DNA from: Canna indica
Taxonomy: Eukaryota; Streptophyta; Magnoliopsida; Zingiberales; Cannaceae
Reading direction: 5' to 3'
Assembly (NCBI GenBank): GCA_034359265.1
Contig: CP136892.1
Span: forward strand, 7,984,501-8,048,500
DNA length: 64,000 nucleotides
Part shown: positions 47,398 through 59,267 of the stretch, piece after piece
Position numbering within the stretch: the stretch's first letter is position 1
Layout of the letters: every line of letters begins with the position of its first letter
The notes under the pieces: model-generated
The model's input: only the letters and a program-made list of their open reading frames with translations
Databases searched by the model: none
What the model was told of the DNA's origin: nothing
Translations under genes and position numbers: made by a program

Positions 47398-47934
47398 TGG
47401 AAAATAGACTAAAAAATCATAAGATTTGTAAAAAATTTACGTTCTACTCGCGTTTTCAAATTTCATCTCTAAATGCACAACTTTTACTTCAGTTTATGTC
47501 ATCTACCAAATCGTCACGCGTCTCAACTTAATTAGTTGATGTGGAGGTAAATGTCATTTGCTTGGCCTGGCGGCGTCATACGTGGCCACGAATTCATCTA
47601 TTTTTTAAAATATATATATATATATATATATATAGTCCCACCATTTTCTCTCTCTCTTCTCTTCTTCCTCTCACCTGCTGTCATATTTTTCTCATTTCTT
47701 CTTCTTCTTCTCCTCCTCCTCCACCGTTGACGGTGGTGCCCGATGTAAGAGCTCTTGTCGACAAGCACGATGAGCTCCTGAACCCCCAAATCGTAGATCG
47801 ACCCGGTCCGCCAGTCGGCAAGCAGGGCCTCCTTCCAAGCCCAAACCCACTTCCCACAGTAGCCTCCCATAATCACCACCATCCACCGCCACCAGTTGCA
47901 GCCATGATGCTAATAACGATGATGACGCTGAGAA

Positions 47935-48360
47935 TTGCAAGGCAGACTTGGATGACTTTGCTATCATGCATGCAATGAGTTGCAGCTTAAAGAGACAATG
48001 ATGATGATCTAACATAGTTTTGAAAGAGATAAATATATGCTTTTATATTCTTAACACATTTTTGTGGAGAATGTCAAAGCAAGACTTGGATGGCTTAGCT
48101 ACCATGCAAGCAACCAATTGTAACCATAGTCTCCACAACTTTGAGAATGGCAAAGACAAGACATGGCTGACTTTGCGCGCTACCGTGCAAGCAACCAGTT
48201 GCAGTCATAGCCTAGATAGCTCTGAGAATGACAGGGCAAGACTTGAATAGCTTTGTTATCATGCAATCATTCAATTACAGCCATAGCCTCCATAGCTCTG
48301 TTAAGAATTGCAAGGTCAGACTTGGATGGCTTTCCTATCGCTGCAACATGACAACCGCAG
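47935..48360. repeat. ~95-bp tandem repeat, four to five diverged copies
   Basis: Units share GCAAGACTTGGATGGCTT, TACCATGCAAGCAACCA, GTTGCAGTCATAGCC and AGCTCTGAGAATG. Copies begin near 47940, 48078, 48156, 48236 and 48316. Apparent ORFs across it are repeat-driven. Origin unknown. Confidence 0.72.
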
Positions 48361-48440
48361 TGACACCTACAGCTCTGTTGTCCTCTTCATCCTTGTCCTT
48401 TCCCCTCCCTTGTCCTCTGTTTTGACACGCATTATGTGGA

Positions 48441-50282
48441 TGGGTTGGTATGGTTTAAGACAATCAATTCTGGGGAAGGGAGAGAAAGTGTTGTGAAGTT
48501 GGGTTATCCCATTTGGGAGAGGATCAAGTGGGACAAAGCAGAGTGGGGTGTAATGGTGGTGGGGATTATTGGCCAAAGGTTTTTTGCCTTTGTCTTAATC
48601 TCGGTTTTGATGATAACAAACATGGAACTAATGTTTCATTAAGAAATCCTTCAGGTTCCATATCGATTAGCGCTCAACATTCGCGATTGGAAAAATCGAA
48701 GAAATCGGGAAATCGGAAGGGCATTGGTCGTCGTGCTCGGATTTGTCAAAAAGTTAGAGTTTAGGTTTAGGATGTCTAGATAAATTGTAAATCCTCATGA
48801 TGATGCAAAGAAACTCAAAAACCTATCCCGAATCCCAAATCATGGAAATCTGAAAATCGTCCTGAAACTCACTAAGCCTAGGGAGCTCCTTGGAGGGCTA
48901 TATGACCTAGATAGTTTCTTGTCATAAAAAATGACGGTAATTATTCCTTGGGTTAAAATTAGATAACGATGTATTTAAAAGGATTTTTTGGAAGCCTTTA
49001 GTCTAACTATTTTGACCCAAAAGATTAGAAAATTTTCGTTTTCTAAAAATTTGTACTAAATCCCAAAAACTAGATTTTGATTCTTAAGGATTTTAATTTT
49101 TTAGATATTTTTGTTGAATCCAAATTGGGGGTAATCCTTATATAATATTTATATTTTAAAGTTATTACCTTAAAGTTAATAAATATTATATAAGTATACT
49201 TAGTGAAGACGGAACCAGAAAACGAACAAACAAAACCAAACTGCCCAGTGCAGTCCGGGTTCGGTCGACCGAGTGCTGCCAAAAATTGGCACTAGGCAAT
49301 TCAGTCGATCGAAGTGTGCCAAATTTGGCAGTGCGTGCGTCGGTCGATTGAATTGAGGATCGCTAAAGTCGTAACTCATTCGATCGACCTGTCGGTCGAT
49401 TGAACAAAGTGTTTAAGGCACAAAAAGCCAGCGATCGTTGGGCGATCGATTGAACGGCAAAAATGGCTAGTTTTCTGCCCGTTCAGCTGCCGTTTGGTTA
49501 AGGGGTTATAAATACTCCTCTTCATCCTTCATTAAGTCTTCTTAACAATTGATCCAAGCCTTTATTGAGCCAATTCTTGATCATTCTAAAGCTTTTCTTG
49601 AGTCATCTTCTTGATAACCCTAGTTTCCAAGATACATCCTTGATTTTGCCTTCAAGCTTTGAATGATTCATCATTGAGGCATCAAGAGGAACTAGGACTC
49701 GTGTTTGGAGCTAAGTATTTGTTGTATTATTTATTTGCTCCATTACTTGTGTATTTTTGTGATTTATTTCATTATATTTGAACGTGTAAGAAGACCTAGT
49801 GTTAGATCTTATAACTGAGTGGTATCCTTGGTGTAGAATGTGTAAAGCCACTTGTGTAAACGTAGTTTTCTAGGATTAGTTCTTGTTGTCCTTAGAATTG
49901 AGGTAGGAGAGTGCTCTCGGTAGGAAGGCAAATTGAAGACTTCCGGGTGTGGAAGTGCCTTAATTCGGTGTGAGAGCGGAGACTCTCCGGTGAAAACGTC
50001 CGCGTTGTAAAGGAAACAAGATAATCTAGTAAAGCTAGTTTGGAAATCCTAAGCGGGATGCTTAGGTAGTGGAGTAGGCATTGAGGTCGAACCACTATAA
50101 ATCATTGTGTTTGTCTTGATTTATTGGTTGTATTAATTGTTTTATTATTTATCACTTTCGCATTTAATCATTCAATCGTAAATTACCTAAGTAGCTTAAG
50201 AAAATGATTAAAATCAAATTTAGGCAAAAAGATTAGTAAACATACTATTCACCCCCCTCTAGTGTAGCCATTTCACCCAACA
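48441..50282 (+). mobile_element. Long LTR (copia-like, probably solo) inside the MULE
   Basis: The right end is convincing: TATTCACCCCCCTCTAGTG...CACCCAACA at 50282, typical of long plant copia LTRs, with a TATA box (GGGTTATAAATACTCC) near 49501. The left end is uncertain. A 4-bp TGGA repeat at 48437-48440 and 50283-50286 supports a start at 48441 (TGGGTTGG). The motif GTTTTGATGATAACAAAC near 48605, usually near LTR starts, would favour about 48591. No gag-pol was seen. Repeated GGTCGATTGAA/TCGATCGA motifs lie at 49250-49460. Confidence 0.55.
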
Positions 50283-50700
50283 TGGATGAGAAGGTGGAGA
50301 GGGTGGAGGAGTACAGAGGAGGAATGGGTGGATGGAAGAGGTTCGATTGTTATGTGTTCGTAGAGGGGTTTGTGTTGAGGAGGATGAATGACACTTGAAA
50401 GGAGGAGGAGGAGGAGGAGGAGGAAGAGTGAGAAAAAGATGACAGCAGGTGGGAGAAAGAAGAGAGGAGAGAGAGAAGAGGAAAAAGGTGGGATGCATGT
50501 AGGCACGGAAAAGGAGGAGGAGGAGTGACAAAAAGATGGCAGTAGGTGGGAGGAAGAAGAGAAGAGAGAGAGAAGAGGAAAAATAGATGACATCGATTAA
50601 GTGGGAGTGAATAGGAAAAATGACTAGATTGACCTTGTAAAGTGAGAGAAAGTTGAGGGCAAAAATGAGATTTCGTAAAGTGGGAGAAAGTGAAGAGCAA
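50283..50700. repeat. GA-rich right arm of the MULE with an internal duplication
   Basis: A purine-rich block contains two copies (about 50400-50490 and 50510-50590) of a unit with GAGGAGGAGGAGGAAGAGTG-like, AAAAAGATGACAGCAGGTGG and GAAGAGAGGAGAGAGAGAAG. Minus-strand Ser/Leu-rich ORFs here are low-complexity artefacts. Confidence 0.6.
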
Positions 50701-50968
50701 AAAGTTGTGGGTGGCAGGTCACGTATAGTATGAAGTCGTCAGACCACGCAAGCGTCATTTTTCTCCACATTAGCGAAGTTGAGACGGCGCGTGACGATTT
50801 GGTAGATGACATAAACAAATGTAAAGGTTGTGCATTTACGATAAAATTTAAAAATACGGGTAAAACGTAAAATTTTTGGAAACCTTGTGATTTTTTAGTC
50901 TATTATCCCTAAATTAAAATATTAACATCCAAAGATATCAAACTTTTAAAATAATATCATATATCATA

Positions 50969-52583
50969 GGGTTAATTGATGTATCTAGCTCAAACTATGA
51001 TCCTTTTCACAAATCTAGTTCGATCTTTAATTTGTATCAATTACATCCCGAACTATCAAATTGATATCAATTCTAGTCCGACGTCATATGCTCGTCAATA
51101 CAATCGTTAGGTGCTGACGTGACATCTGACTCAACAAATAAAAAAAATATTTTTTATTATCACTTGTGTCACGTCAGTATATAATAAAAAATATTATAAT
51201 ATTATATAAATAGGAAAAATTAATGTATCTATCTCAAACTTTGGCCCTTGTAACAAATATATCCTAACATTTAATATGTCTCCCTAATCTATCACAAACT
51301 TTGAGATTGACAACAATTGTCTCATTTAAAATTGAACTTAAAATTTAGATTACACTACAATTATAATCAATTCAAAAGTTTAAATTATATTTCTTCTTTT
51401 TAATATTAAATTCGATTATTACATTGAAAAAAATTTAAATTTAGAATAAAACTCATATCTTTTTCGTATATTCTTATTATTTATTAATTTTTTTTAAAAA
51501 ATAAAATAATTTTATAATTATCTATTAAAATTGTATTTTAAAAAAATTGATTCAAAAATTGATTTTTTATTAATTTTTTATTTAATTATATTATTGCATT
51601 TTAGAGAAAATCGGAATGTCCAAATTAAACCAATAACTTTCTATATAGTATTACTATTTACCAAAATTTTATTTTTTTTATTCAATTCAGCTATTGCATT
51701 TTATAAAAAATTCAAAACTTTCAATCAAACCAAGACCTTATTGCTTATATTATCATTTATTAAATATTTAACATTATGATTATATTTTATTTAGTGCCTA
51801 ACAAAATTTGACATTTTAAATTTGATTTTTTAGTTTTGTGTTGATTTTTTTATTCAATTCGATTATAGAATTTTAGAAAGAAAAAAAGTTCAAACCAAAT
51901 CAATATATTTTACTGACAATATTATTATATATCATACATTTAATATTTTTTATATTGTATTTAATTTGGTTTAGTATTTAATTTTTTTCATAAAATTTCT
52001 TTATTTTACTATAAATTTTTATTTTAAAAAAATACAAAATCTAAAATGAAGTTTATATATAACGATTATAAATTAATTTTTGGTGAAATTAGACGTGGGA
52101 TTCTTTAAGGTGTTAAAATATTTTTTGTATAATTTTTTTAAAGAAAAAAGATTTTGGTGAAATCATGTACGAAATTATCAAGTAAAGTGAGAGTTTTGAT
52201 GTATTTTGAAAAATAATTTATTTTCGAGAATTATAATTGCTGTCAATCCCAAAATTTGAGATAAATTAGGAAGAAAAATTAAATGTTGGGATAGATCTGT
52301 TATAAGGACTAAAGTTTGTGATAGATACATTAATTTTTTTTCTATTTATATAATATTATAATATTTTTTATTACATGCTGACATGGCATAAGTGATAATA
52401 AAAAATATTTTTTTATTTGTTGAGTCAGATGTCACGTCAGCACCTAACGGTTGTATTGACGGGCATTTGACGTCGGCTAGAATTGATATTAATCTGATAG
52501 TTCGAAATGTAATTGATACAAATTAAATATCAAACTAGATTTGTGAAAATAATTATAGTTTGAGCTAGATACATTAATTAACC
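50969..52583. mobile_element. Long-TIR MULE-like element, no gene inside
   Basis: The left arm, about 50969-51335, and right arm, about 52215-52583, are inverted copies of ~370 bp. Outer ends read GGTTAATTGATGTATCTAGC and, inward from the right, GGTTAATTAATGTATCTAGC. Shared inner motifs include CGTTAGGTGCTGACGTGACA and GACTCAACAAATAAAAAA. A 10-bp flanking repeat differs at one base: ATATATCATA (50959-50968) and ATATGTCATA (52584-52593). The interior is AT-rich and non-coding. Confidence 0.75.
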
Positions 52584-52593
52584 ATATGTCATA

Positions 52594-53805
52594 TATACAA
52601 CTAATATATTGTTTTTTATTTAATATATTTGTAATATATACTATTAATATTTTTAAATTAACGTAAAATAATTGGGAGAAAGTAATGCTATTATGATTTT
52701 GAATTAATATTTTATTTTTTTTGCCATTGCGAATTAGAATAAACTATAACATAAGTTTATTACTTTGAGAATTATTCAATATTGTTTAAAGAGAGATATT
52801 TAGGTTATTTTTCGTTATATATATTTCTTGCCTATTGCTTATGCCAATCAAATAAAAAAATAATTATTCTATTCCTTATTTATTTTATATCTATTTTATT
52901 TCGTATATATTTTAATCCATCCAATCAAATACAATTTTAGTGATGTCGATTAATATATTACAGAAATGAACAGTCGGTCTGTTCAAATTAAGTTCATTCA
53001 AATTTTAAATATTGAGTAATATATTACGAGGCTTTTTTGGAAAAAAAATATACTAAAGCAAGATTAAACCCAAGTTGGATGAAGCTTTTTGGATCTCAGT
53101 TTGAACTGTTCCTTAATTAATGCAAAAAGTAGGAGGATTTTTATGCAAAATTCCACCCGACGCCATTGATTTACCCCTCTACTTAGGGTTCATAACAATT
53201 AGATCAATCATTAGGAACTCAACCCATAATATTTAATCTGTCCTCAATTAATTCATTTAACCTAGCTAGCTTGAGTTACGCATGCAGAAGAAGATAATCT
53301 AAAGTAATCATAATAAAACCAAGTTCTTGCACATTAATTAACCATTCAATTAGCTAGCTTTATTGTGTTAATCAACGACCTCAAATTACTTTATGATGTA
53401 AACTAAGTGATGCCATGAGTTGGATATATAGTTCATTCTATTAAAATCTTCCATCCATTAAGGAGAGTTAACCAAGTGTGCAAGAGACAAACACTCACAT
53501 GTCAGTATCTTGGGAACTACGAAACAAAACTCCAACATTAGTTAGGGCTTAATTATAAACTTAAGTATACCAACAATAATCACTAATCAACAAGTTTCAT
53601 TAGAGCCACTCAAGTGCTAAAAGAGAGTATATACACCTACTCTAATCCAGGTGGATCTACACTAGCTGTGCTAGAGTTGTTAATTATTCATTATAATCCT
53701 TCTACTTAATTTAAACATAAATCAACCTGTCAACTGTGAGTAGCACAGTTGACGACAACACGTTCAACGTTTCAAATCCTAGTATGATCACCTATTATGA
53801 TTTTC
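52594..53805. other. AT-rich intergenic DNA
   Basis: No gene or RNA recognised. Confidence 0.5.
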
Positions 53806-53808
53806 TAT

Positions 53809-54134
53809 CACTATAAAAAAATAAGATATCATCAACGGATTAAATTCGTTGGTAATAATCAAGAATCCGTTGATTATATTAATACCAACGAATTTTCATT
53901 GATAAAATCCGTTGATGATACTCTGTTAGGTATTATCAATGGATCGACATTATAATTGTCCGTTGGTAATACCAACGGATAAAGATATATTTGTTGGTAA
54001 TTATCAATAAATGAGTTGATAATTTTATTGGTAATACCAACAAATGATATATTTGTTGGTAATTTTATTGATAATACCAATAAAATTAGTTTATTTGTAA
54101 TTATTTGTTGATGAAAGTTTATTTTCTTGTAGTG
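53809..54134. mobile_element. CACTA (En/Spm-like) MITE
   Basis: 326 bp. Starts CACTATAAAAAAATAAG; the right end reads inward CACTACAAGAAAATAAA. Flanked by the 3-bp TSD TAT (53806-53808 and 54135-54137). The interior is built from short motifs in both orientations (ACCAACGGAT, ATCCGTTGATGAT, TTGTTGGTAAT). No transposase. Confidence 0.85.
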
Positions 54135-54137
54135 TAT

Positions 54138-55179
54138 TTTTGTTAAAAAAAAACACAAATCAACCTGATGATATAAATTTACACAGAGGGAAATTAAGGT
54201 GATGTTCACTATCCATGGTACCATGTTTACCTACTCATTGGGGCAAAACATTAGAACAATAACCAAAAGCACCAAAAATCCAAAACAAATTGTTAATTAC
54301 CAAACAAGTTATATTTCTCTACGTACTTTCACCACCATTTCACTCTAAATGACACCTTTGCTACCAAACACACAAATCAATCCATTGAAAAGAAGACTCC
54401 ACTTTTGTAGCATTAGGTGGAAAATGGACGGGGACCATCTAATGTTTCATAGTGTGAAGGGCTTCCTAACCTTGTTCTCTTGTGCACTAAGAAGATGCAA
54501 TGCTTGTGCCCTTGATTCCTAGGGTTTTAGCAATTCATAGCGATGGCATGGACCACCTCAGTGCCCTCAAAACTTAATTAAACACAAATACTTCACCTTT
54601 TGCGCATGGCACATTTGGCTTGTTTTCTTGTGAGGGTTGCCGGGTAGGTCGATTTAATCTTCTTATTGATGCCCATGAGTAGAATGAGGTGTCACCTAAC
54701 ACTTCTGGTTCTTCACCCTTCTCCCAATTTTAAAAACAATTTGCTATTATTTAGACATTGTGCTTCACATGCAATATGTGCATTTGTCATCTTAGATGTC
54801 TATTTTATTATATATATCTTGTTGATTAATAGTTTGTTCTTGATCAATGATGGTATAATATATAGATGGGAAAAGAGAATTGAATACGAGGTTCCATCCT
54901 TGTTGATTCAACCTAATTTCTTGCTTTCGAATTAAACTAAATAAAAAAATGGAATCGTGAGTTTTATTTATACATTGCATTTTTCTATTAAGAATATATA
55001 GTTTAATGATATTTTATTTTAATTTATCGGTAAATCTAATTTGATTTGGTTCGATTTGAGTGGTTTAAGGAGGAATTGGATTTGAGACGGTTTAATTTGA
55101 ATTGGATCAATCTATGAGCCATGTTACAAACTTTAACTTGTCCAAAGTTTAGTTCAATAAATAAAGATATATATATATA
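54138..55179. other. Intergenic DNA
   Basis: No supported coding region. The open frame at 54666-54935 has no recognisable domain. Confidence 0.45.
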
Positions 55180-56175
55180 TATGCAATGTCCCAATTTAGT
55201 CTCGCATCTAGAGTAATAAGTATATTAAATATTGTGTGGGTTAATAAAATTTAATGAGTGTATTACTATCGACTTCAATTTAAACATTAGACTAGTGATT
55301 AAGGTTTATGAAGTTAATGAGCTAGTGATAGCATGATTAATCCTCGATTCGGAGAGGAAGCCTATATAAGAAATGACGGTTAGGTTATATACTTATATAT
55401 GTCACACATGTCATTAACTAAGAAGTGTGTGGTTCTATGTTATGTGTTTATCTTGGTAGTGACATCAAGACTCAAGTGGAAACAATTAATTTCGGTTTAA
55501 ATATTTTAAGTGGGACAATGGTTTGGATCTACAAAGTTGATGGTCAATTATCCTATCGAATTGATCGTAACAAATAATATGAGAGCAAGACCTAGTTCTC
55601 GTCATGGTGAGAGCTACCCGGAGATAAAGTTGAGCCACTATAAGACTAGGCCTCGATCATATGTTGTTGGCTTGGGTCTCTAGGCTATGTATAAGGCTTG
55701 AGTTGGGTCTTGACGATGACATTAAGACATAAGTGGGGAAGACGATAATATCCCATTTTATTTCAATATTTGAAGTATATCAGATGTTTCATTGATTAAT
55801 AAAACTTAATGAGTATACTACTATCAACTTTAGCTTAACTATTAAACCAACTATTGAGGCCTATATAGTTAATGGGTGATAATTGATAGCAAAGCATGAC
55901 TTAGTCCTCAACTTGGTAACGAAGCTTACGTGAGAAAAGGATGTCCGAGTTGCGATGGAGCAACTACTAGGTTAGATATCATATGTAATTGATTAAGGTT
56001 TGTATGATTCAATGATATGTACGTGTTAACTCGACTTGGATCTTGATAATAACATCAAAACTCAGGTAGAAACGGTTAACTTCAACTTAAGCATTCCAAT
56101 TAGTCAATGGTTTGAACCTATAAAGTTGATAGACCAATTATTTCATCAAGTCAGTCATAACAAAATATTAATATT
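55180..56175. repeat. Diverged ~550-bp direct duplication
   Basis: Copies near 55185-55590 and 55735-56165 share, in order: GGTTAATAAAATTTAATGAG, TACTATCGACTTCAATTTAA, CTAGTGATAGCATGA, GTGACATCAAGACTCAAGTG, AATGGTTTGGATCTACAAAG and TTGATCGTAACAAA, with many substitutions. The family is unknown. Not coding. Confidence 0.62.
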
Positions 56176-57316
56176 AATTAATATTAATAATTTTCTTAGA
56201 AAAAGTCTTAAATCAAATTTTGGATGTTTGATCTAAATTTAATTTTTCAACAATAAAAATCAAATCTGACCAATAACCAAATTAGTCAAAATAGTATTTT
56301 ATTTTTTAAAAATAAATTTAGTTCAAATATTAAAATTATAAAATATTATGTTATAAATTAATAATGACTAACTCCTCTTAACAATTTTCTAATTGATAGG
56401 CTTGTAAATTATATTCATGAGGAAAAAATAGAGAGATAAATTTTCTCTCATCTAACAAAAATTTTCAGATGAGAAATTATACTTCTTCTTCTTTTTTAAA
56501 TAATAATAAAAAAAGAAATTATATTTCTTTCTATACCCCTTAATTCTTCCTTTCATACTCCTTTAAATTCGTCCAATCACACTCTAAATGTAAATATAAT
56601 TAGTTTAAAATGCTTTTCGTAAATGTGGTGCTACATAGAAACACATTTTAATTACCAAACGCATTGGATTCCCATGAATTAATCCAGTAGTTGTCAAATT
56701 AGCATCATTTTGTGGAAAGCTGTCTTTATTATTTTTGTTGTAATATTAATTTGACATCACAATACCACATTGATGTTGAATTGACATGAAAGCTTTTGGT
56801 TGAATTCATCATCTTACATGATGCAGGTGCAAACAACTAAAATTCCACTTTTCACTCACCACCATTACAATTGGCCCGGATAAATAAAAACAATTTTTTT
56901 AATCAAAACATAAAAGCTTAATTAATTTCCAAAGCTAGAAACTCTTTTTAATATATATTTAAATCATAATTTTTCGTAAACCCTAAAATATTCATGCCGT
57001 TGTAAAGAATAATTTGATCATTATAAGTATGAATTGATTAATAATAAATTTTAATCCTAGTTTAGTATACTTGATTTTTTATAGAGTATTTGGTTGATGG
57101 AATATGCATGATTGTGACTAAATCAATGTGCATCCTAATTTGATTCAAATTGCTGCAAGCTTTATGTGGATCAATCAACCTAAATTCAACACTTTGATTA
57201 TTTAGTAATTAATAAAGTCATACATTTTTATTTGTGAAATCAATTTCTTAAAATTGGATCTTAGATAAAAAGTACCAAACTTTTTTATTCTTTTCTTCTT
57301 ATTATTTGAGAAGCAA
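56176..57316. other. AT-rich intergenic DNA
   Basis: No gene or bounded repeat recognised. Confidence 0.45.
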
Positions 57317-57390
57317 TAGATAGGAGTAGAGGTGTGCATGAATTGAATTCGACCAGATAGGAGTAGAGGTGTGCATGAATTGAATTTGGT
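57317..57390. repeat. Two-copy 38-bp tandem repeat at the LINE 5' edge
   Basis: GATAGGAGTAGAGGTGTGCA...GAATTGAATT occurs twice, starting near 57319 and 57357, immediately before the third LINE. Confidence 0.7.
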
Positions 57391-57430
57391 CGAATGCTGA
57401 AAATTTTCAATCTAATTCAATTGTGCATAG

Positions 57431-59238
57431 ATGGCGGGTAAAATTTCAAACTTGGGAGACGAAGCTGGCGAAGACATTGGCGATGGCAATGACTTTGGCC
57501 AGAGCGCGAAATCGAAGGGACTTCCTCGGATCTTCCCAAAGCCGAAGAAGCCCACTGATCCTTCATTCAGAGGAAGTGCTTCAGGATCGACGATCTGAAG
57601 ACAAAAATCGACCTCTGAGGAGAAAAGAGAATCAGGACCTCATAATCCAATATCGGAGAAAATCCATTGGATTGATCCCAAATCCAAAGGTATGAACTTG
57701 CATACTAATGATGTTATTTCTGGTATCCCGGATGATTTTACTGCCGTAGAGAATCCCTTTTTTGATAAGAATAAAAAATCTATGGCTCCAAAAGAGCAAG
57801 AAAAGAGGATCCAACCATCCTCATGGGCTGCACTTTTTCGAGGAGCCAACTTGCTTGATGATTTGCCTCAAAGAAGCATGCTAGATGATAAGCTGAAAAA
57901 AATCCAAGAAGCTTCTGACAACTCAGTCAATATTGAAGACAAATTAATTTCTGCCGTCAGAGTTAAATGGAACACAAGTTTGTATGAAAAATTCAATAGC
58001 AATACCCCTCCTTTGCAGCTGATACAGCAGGTGATGCCACAAATTTGGAAACTCAAATGCAATGTTCAGATCATATATCTTGCAGTAGGGTTCTTTTGCT
58101 TTAAGTTTTCATGTTCTGAATATTTAAATAAAGTACTTACGGAAGGGCCTTGGTTCTTTAATTAGAGACCAAGCTCTATTGTTGATCCCTTAGAGGCCTA
58201 ATTTTCAACCTGTGTGTGAGAAAATTGAAACTATTCCAGTATGGATCTAGCTCCCAAGCCTGTCTCTAGAATATTTGTAGAAAGGCATCTTGATAAACAT
58301 TGCGAAGAGTATTGGGCAACCCATAAAAATAGATGGGGTAACTCTAAAAGGGCAGAGAGCAATGTTTGCAATAATATGTCTACTTTGGAACCTGAATAAC
58401 AAAGTACTAGTGGGCTTACGGATAAATGGAGGGGGCACTCGATTCTGGCAAGCAATAGCTTTTGAGAATGTTCCAAGGCTTTGTTTTCACTGTGGAAGAA
58501 TAGGTCACATTGAGGAAAATTGTAACACCGGAAAAGTAGAGACACAAGTTGATGATACCTGTAACCATGTAAGTAGTAGTCAAGGAAAAAACCTGGAAAC
58601 ACCAAGTTTACATAAGAAAGTTGAATGCAAAGAAATCAGGGATGAAATATTTGGACCCTGGCAAGTTGTCAACAGGAAAAAAAAAGGTCAATGGCAAAAA
58701 CCCTGAGCTACAAGATAGTAGAAATAAGAACAAATTTGAAGTATTGGCTAACATTCCAAAACAGGAACAGTCATCTGCAATGGATGAGGACAAGGAACTG
58801 CTAGCTGAAAGTCCTAGCAGTCAGACCTTAAAAAGCAAAAGCACTCCTTTATTCTTCAAGAGACCTACTCAGAAAGGAAAGAATATATCAGAAAGTACTG
58901 TTGTCAGTAAAGAAATTATATTCACAGTTGAAAATAATGAACCAGTAGCAGTACAAGTTGACTTTGAGAAAAACTTAGAAATTTTCCACAAAAAATTAAC
59001 TGGTGCCTTTGAAGTATCAGTCAATAAAATAGCAGACAGTAATCACCCTCTTAGTGAAGATGCTGGTGAGGATTTGATTAGCAGCCCTAATACCAGCTCA
59101 GGGAGGATCAGGAAACCCACCTCTCAGAACATCCTATATGAATCATTCTCCTTCAATAATAAAGGGAACATATTCAAGAAGAAAAAAAATCAAAAGATGA
59201 AGGTCTCGTTGAACCTAATGGTGATCCTCCAGACTTGA
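57431..59238 (+). pseudogene. LINE ORF1 (DUF4283/CCHC), broken
   Basis: Begins with ATG at 57431 (MAGKISNLGDEAGEDIG). TGA at 57596 replaces what was probably an Arg codon (CGA). The frame then continues through SSWAALFRG, the DUF4283 core (VGFFCFKFS, EGPWFFN then a stop at 58162), IDGVTLKGQRAMFAI, INGGGTRFWQAIAFENVPRL and a complete CCHC knuckle, CFHCGRIGHIEENC (near 58480). A frameshift near 58680 moves it to the polar tail ending at 59238. Stops and frameshifts show inactivity. Confidence 0.87.
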
Positions 59239-59267
59239 AGCATACTTAATATCTGTGAAATTTTGCC

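Larger units (their letters stand above)
47398..50909. mobile_element. Non-autonomous MULE with long TIRs
   Basis: The left arm from 47398 (TGGAAAATAGACTAAAA, AAATCGTCACGCGTCTCAAC) is inverted at the right end (about 50700-50909, TGACGATTTGGTAGATGACA, TGATTTTTTAGTCTATTATC). Homology continues inward through CT-rich (left) and GA-rich (right) tracts with CACCTGCTGTCAT / ATGACAGCAGGTG. Flanks TAAATTAGA (47389-47397) and TAAATTAAA (50910-50918) agree at 8 of 9, a probable TSD. The TIR family is the same as at 3735-3978. The interior holds a tandem repeat and an LTR. Confidence 0.72.

Noticed and set aside
47598..48015. Ser/Leu or Arg-rich ORFs near microsatellite and CT tracts
   Set aside because: They are low-complexity translations of the MULE arm and the tandem repeat, with no domain.
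48436..48764. Two overlapping ORFs (68 and 83 codons) that look moderately protein-like
   Set aside because: No recognisable family. They overlap the uncertain start of an LTR, so support is too weak to call a gene.
50259..50700. Three overlapping minus-strand ORFs rich in Ser, Leu and Pro
   Set aside because: They are translations of a duplicated GA-rich purine tract in the MULE right arm.
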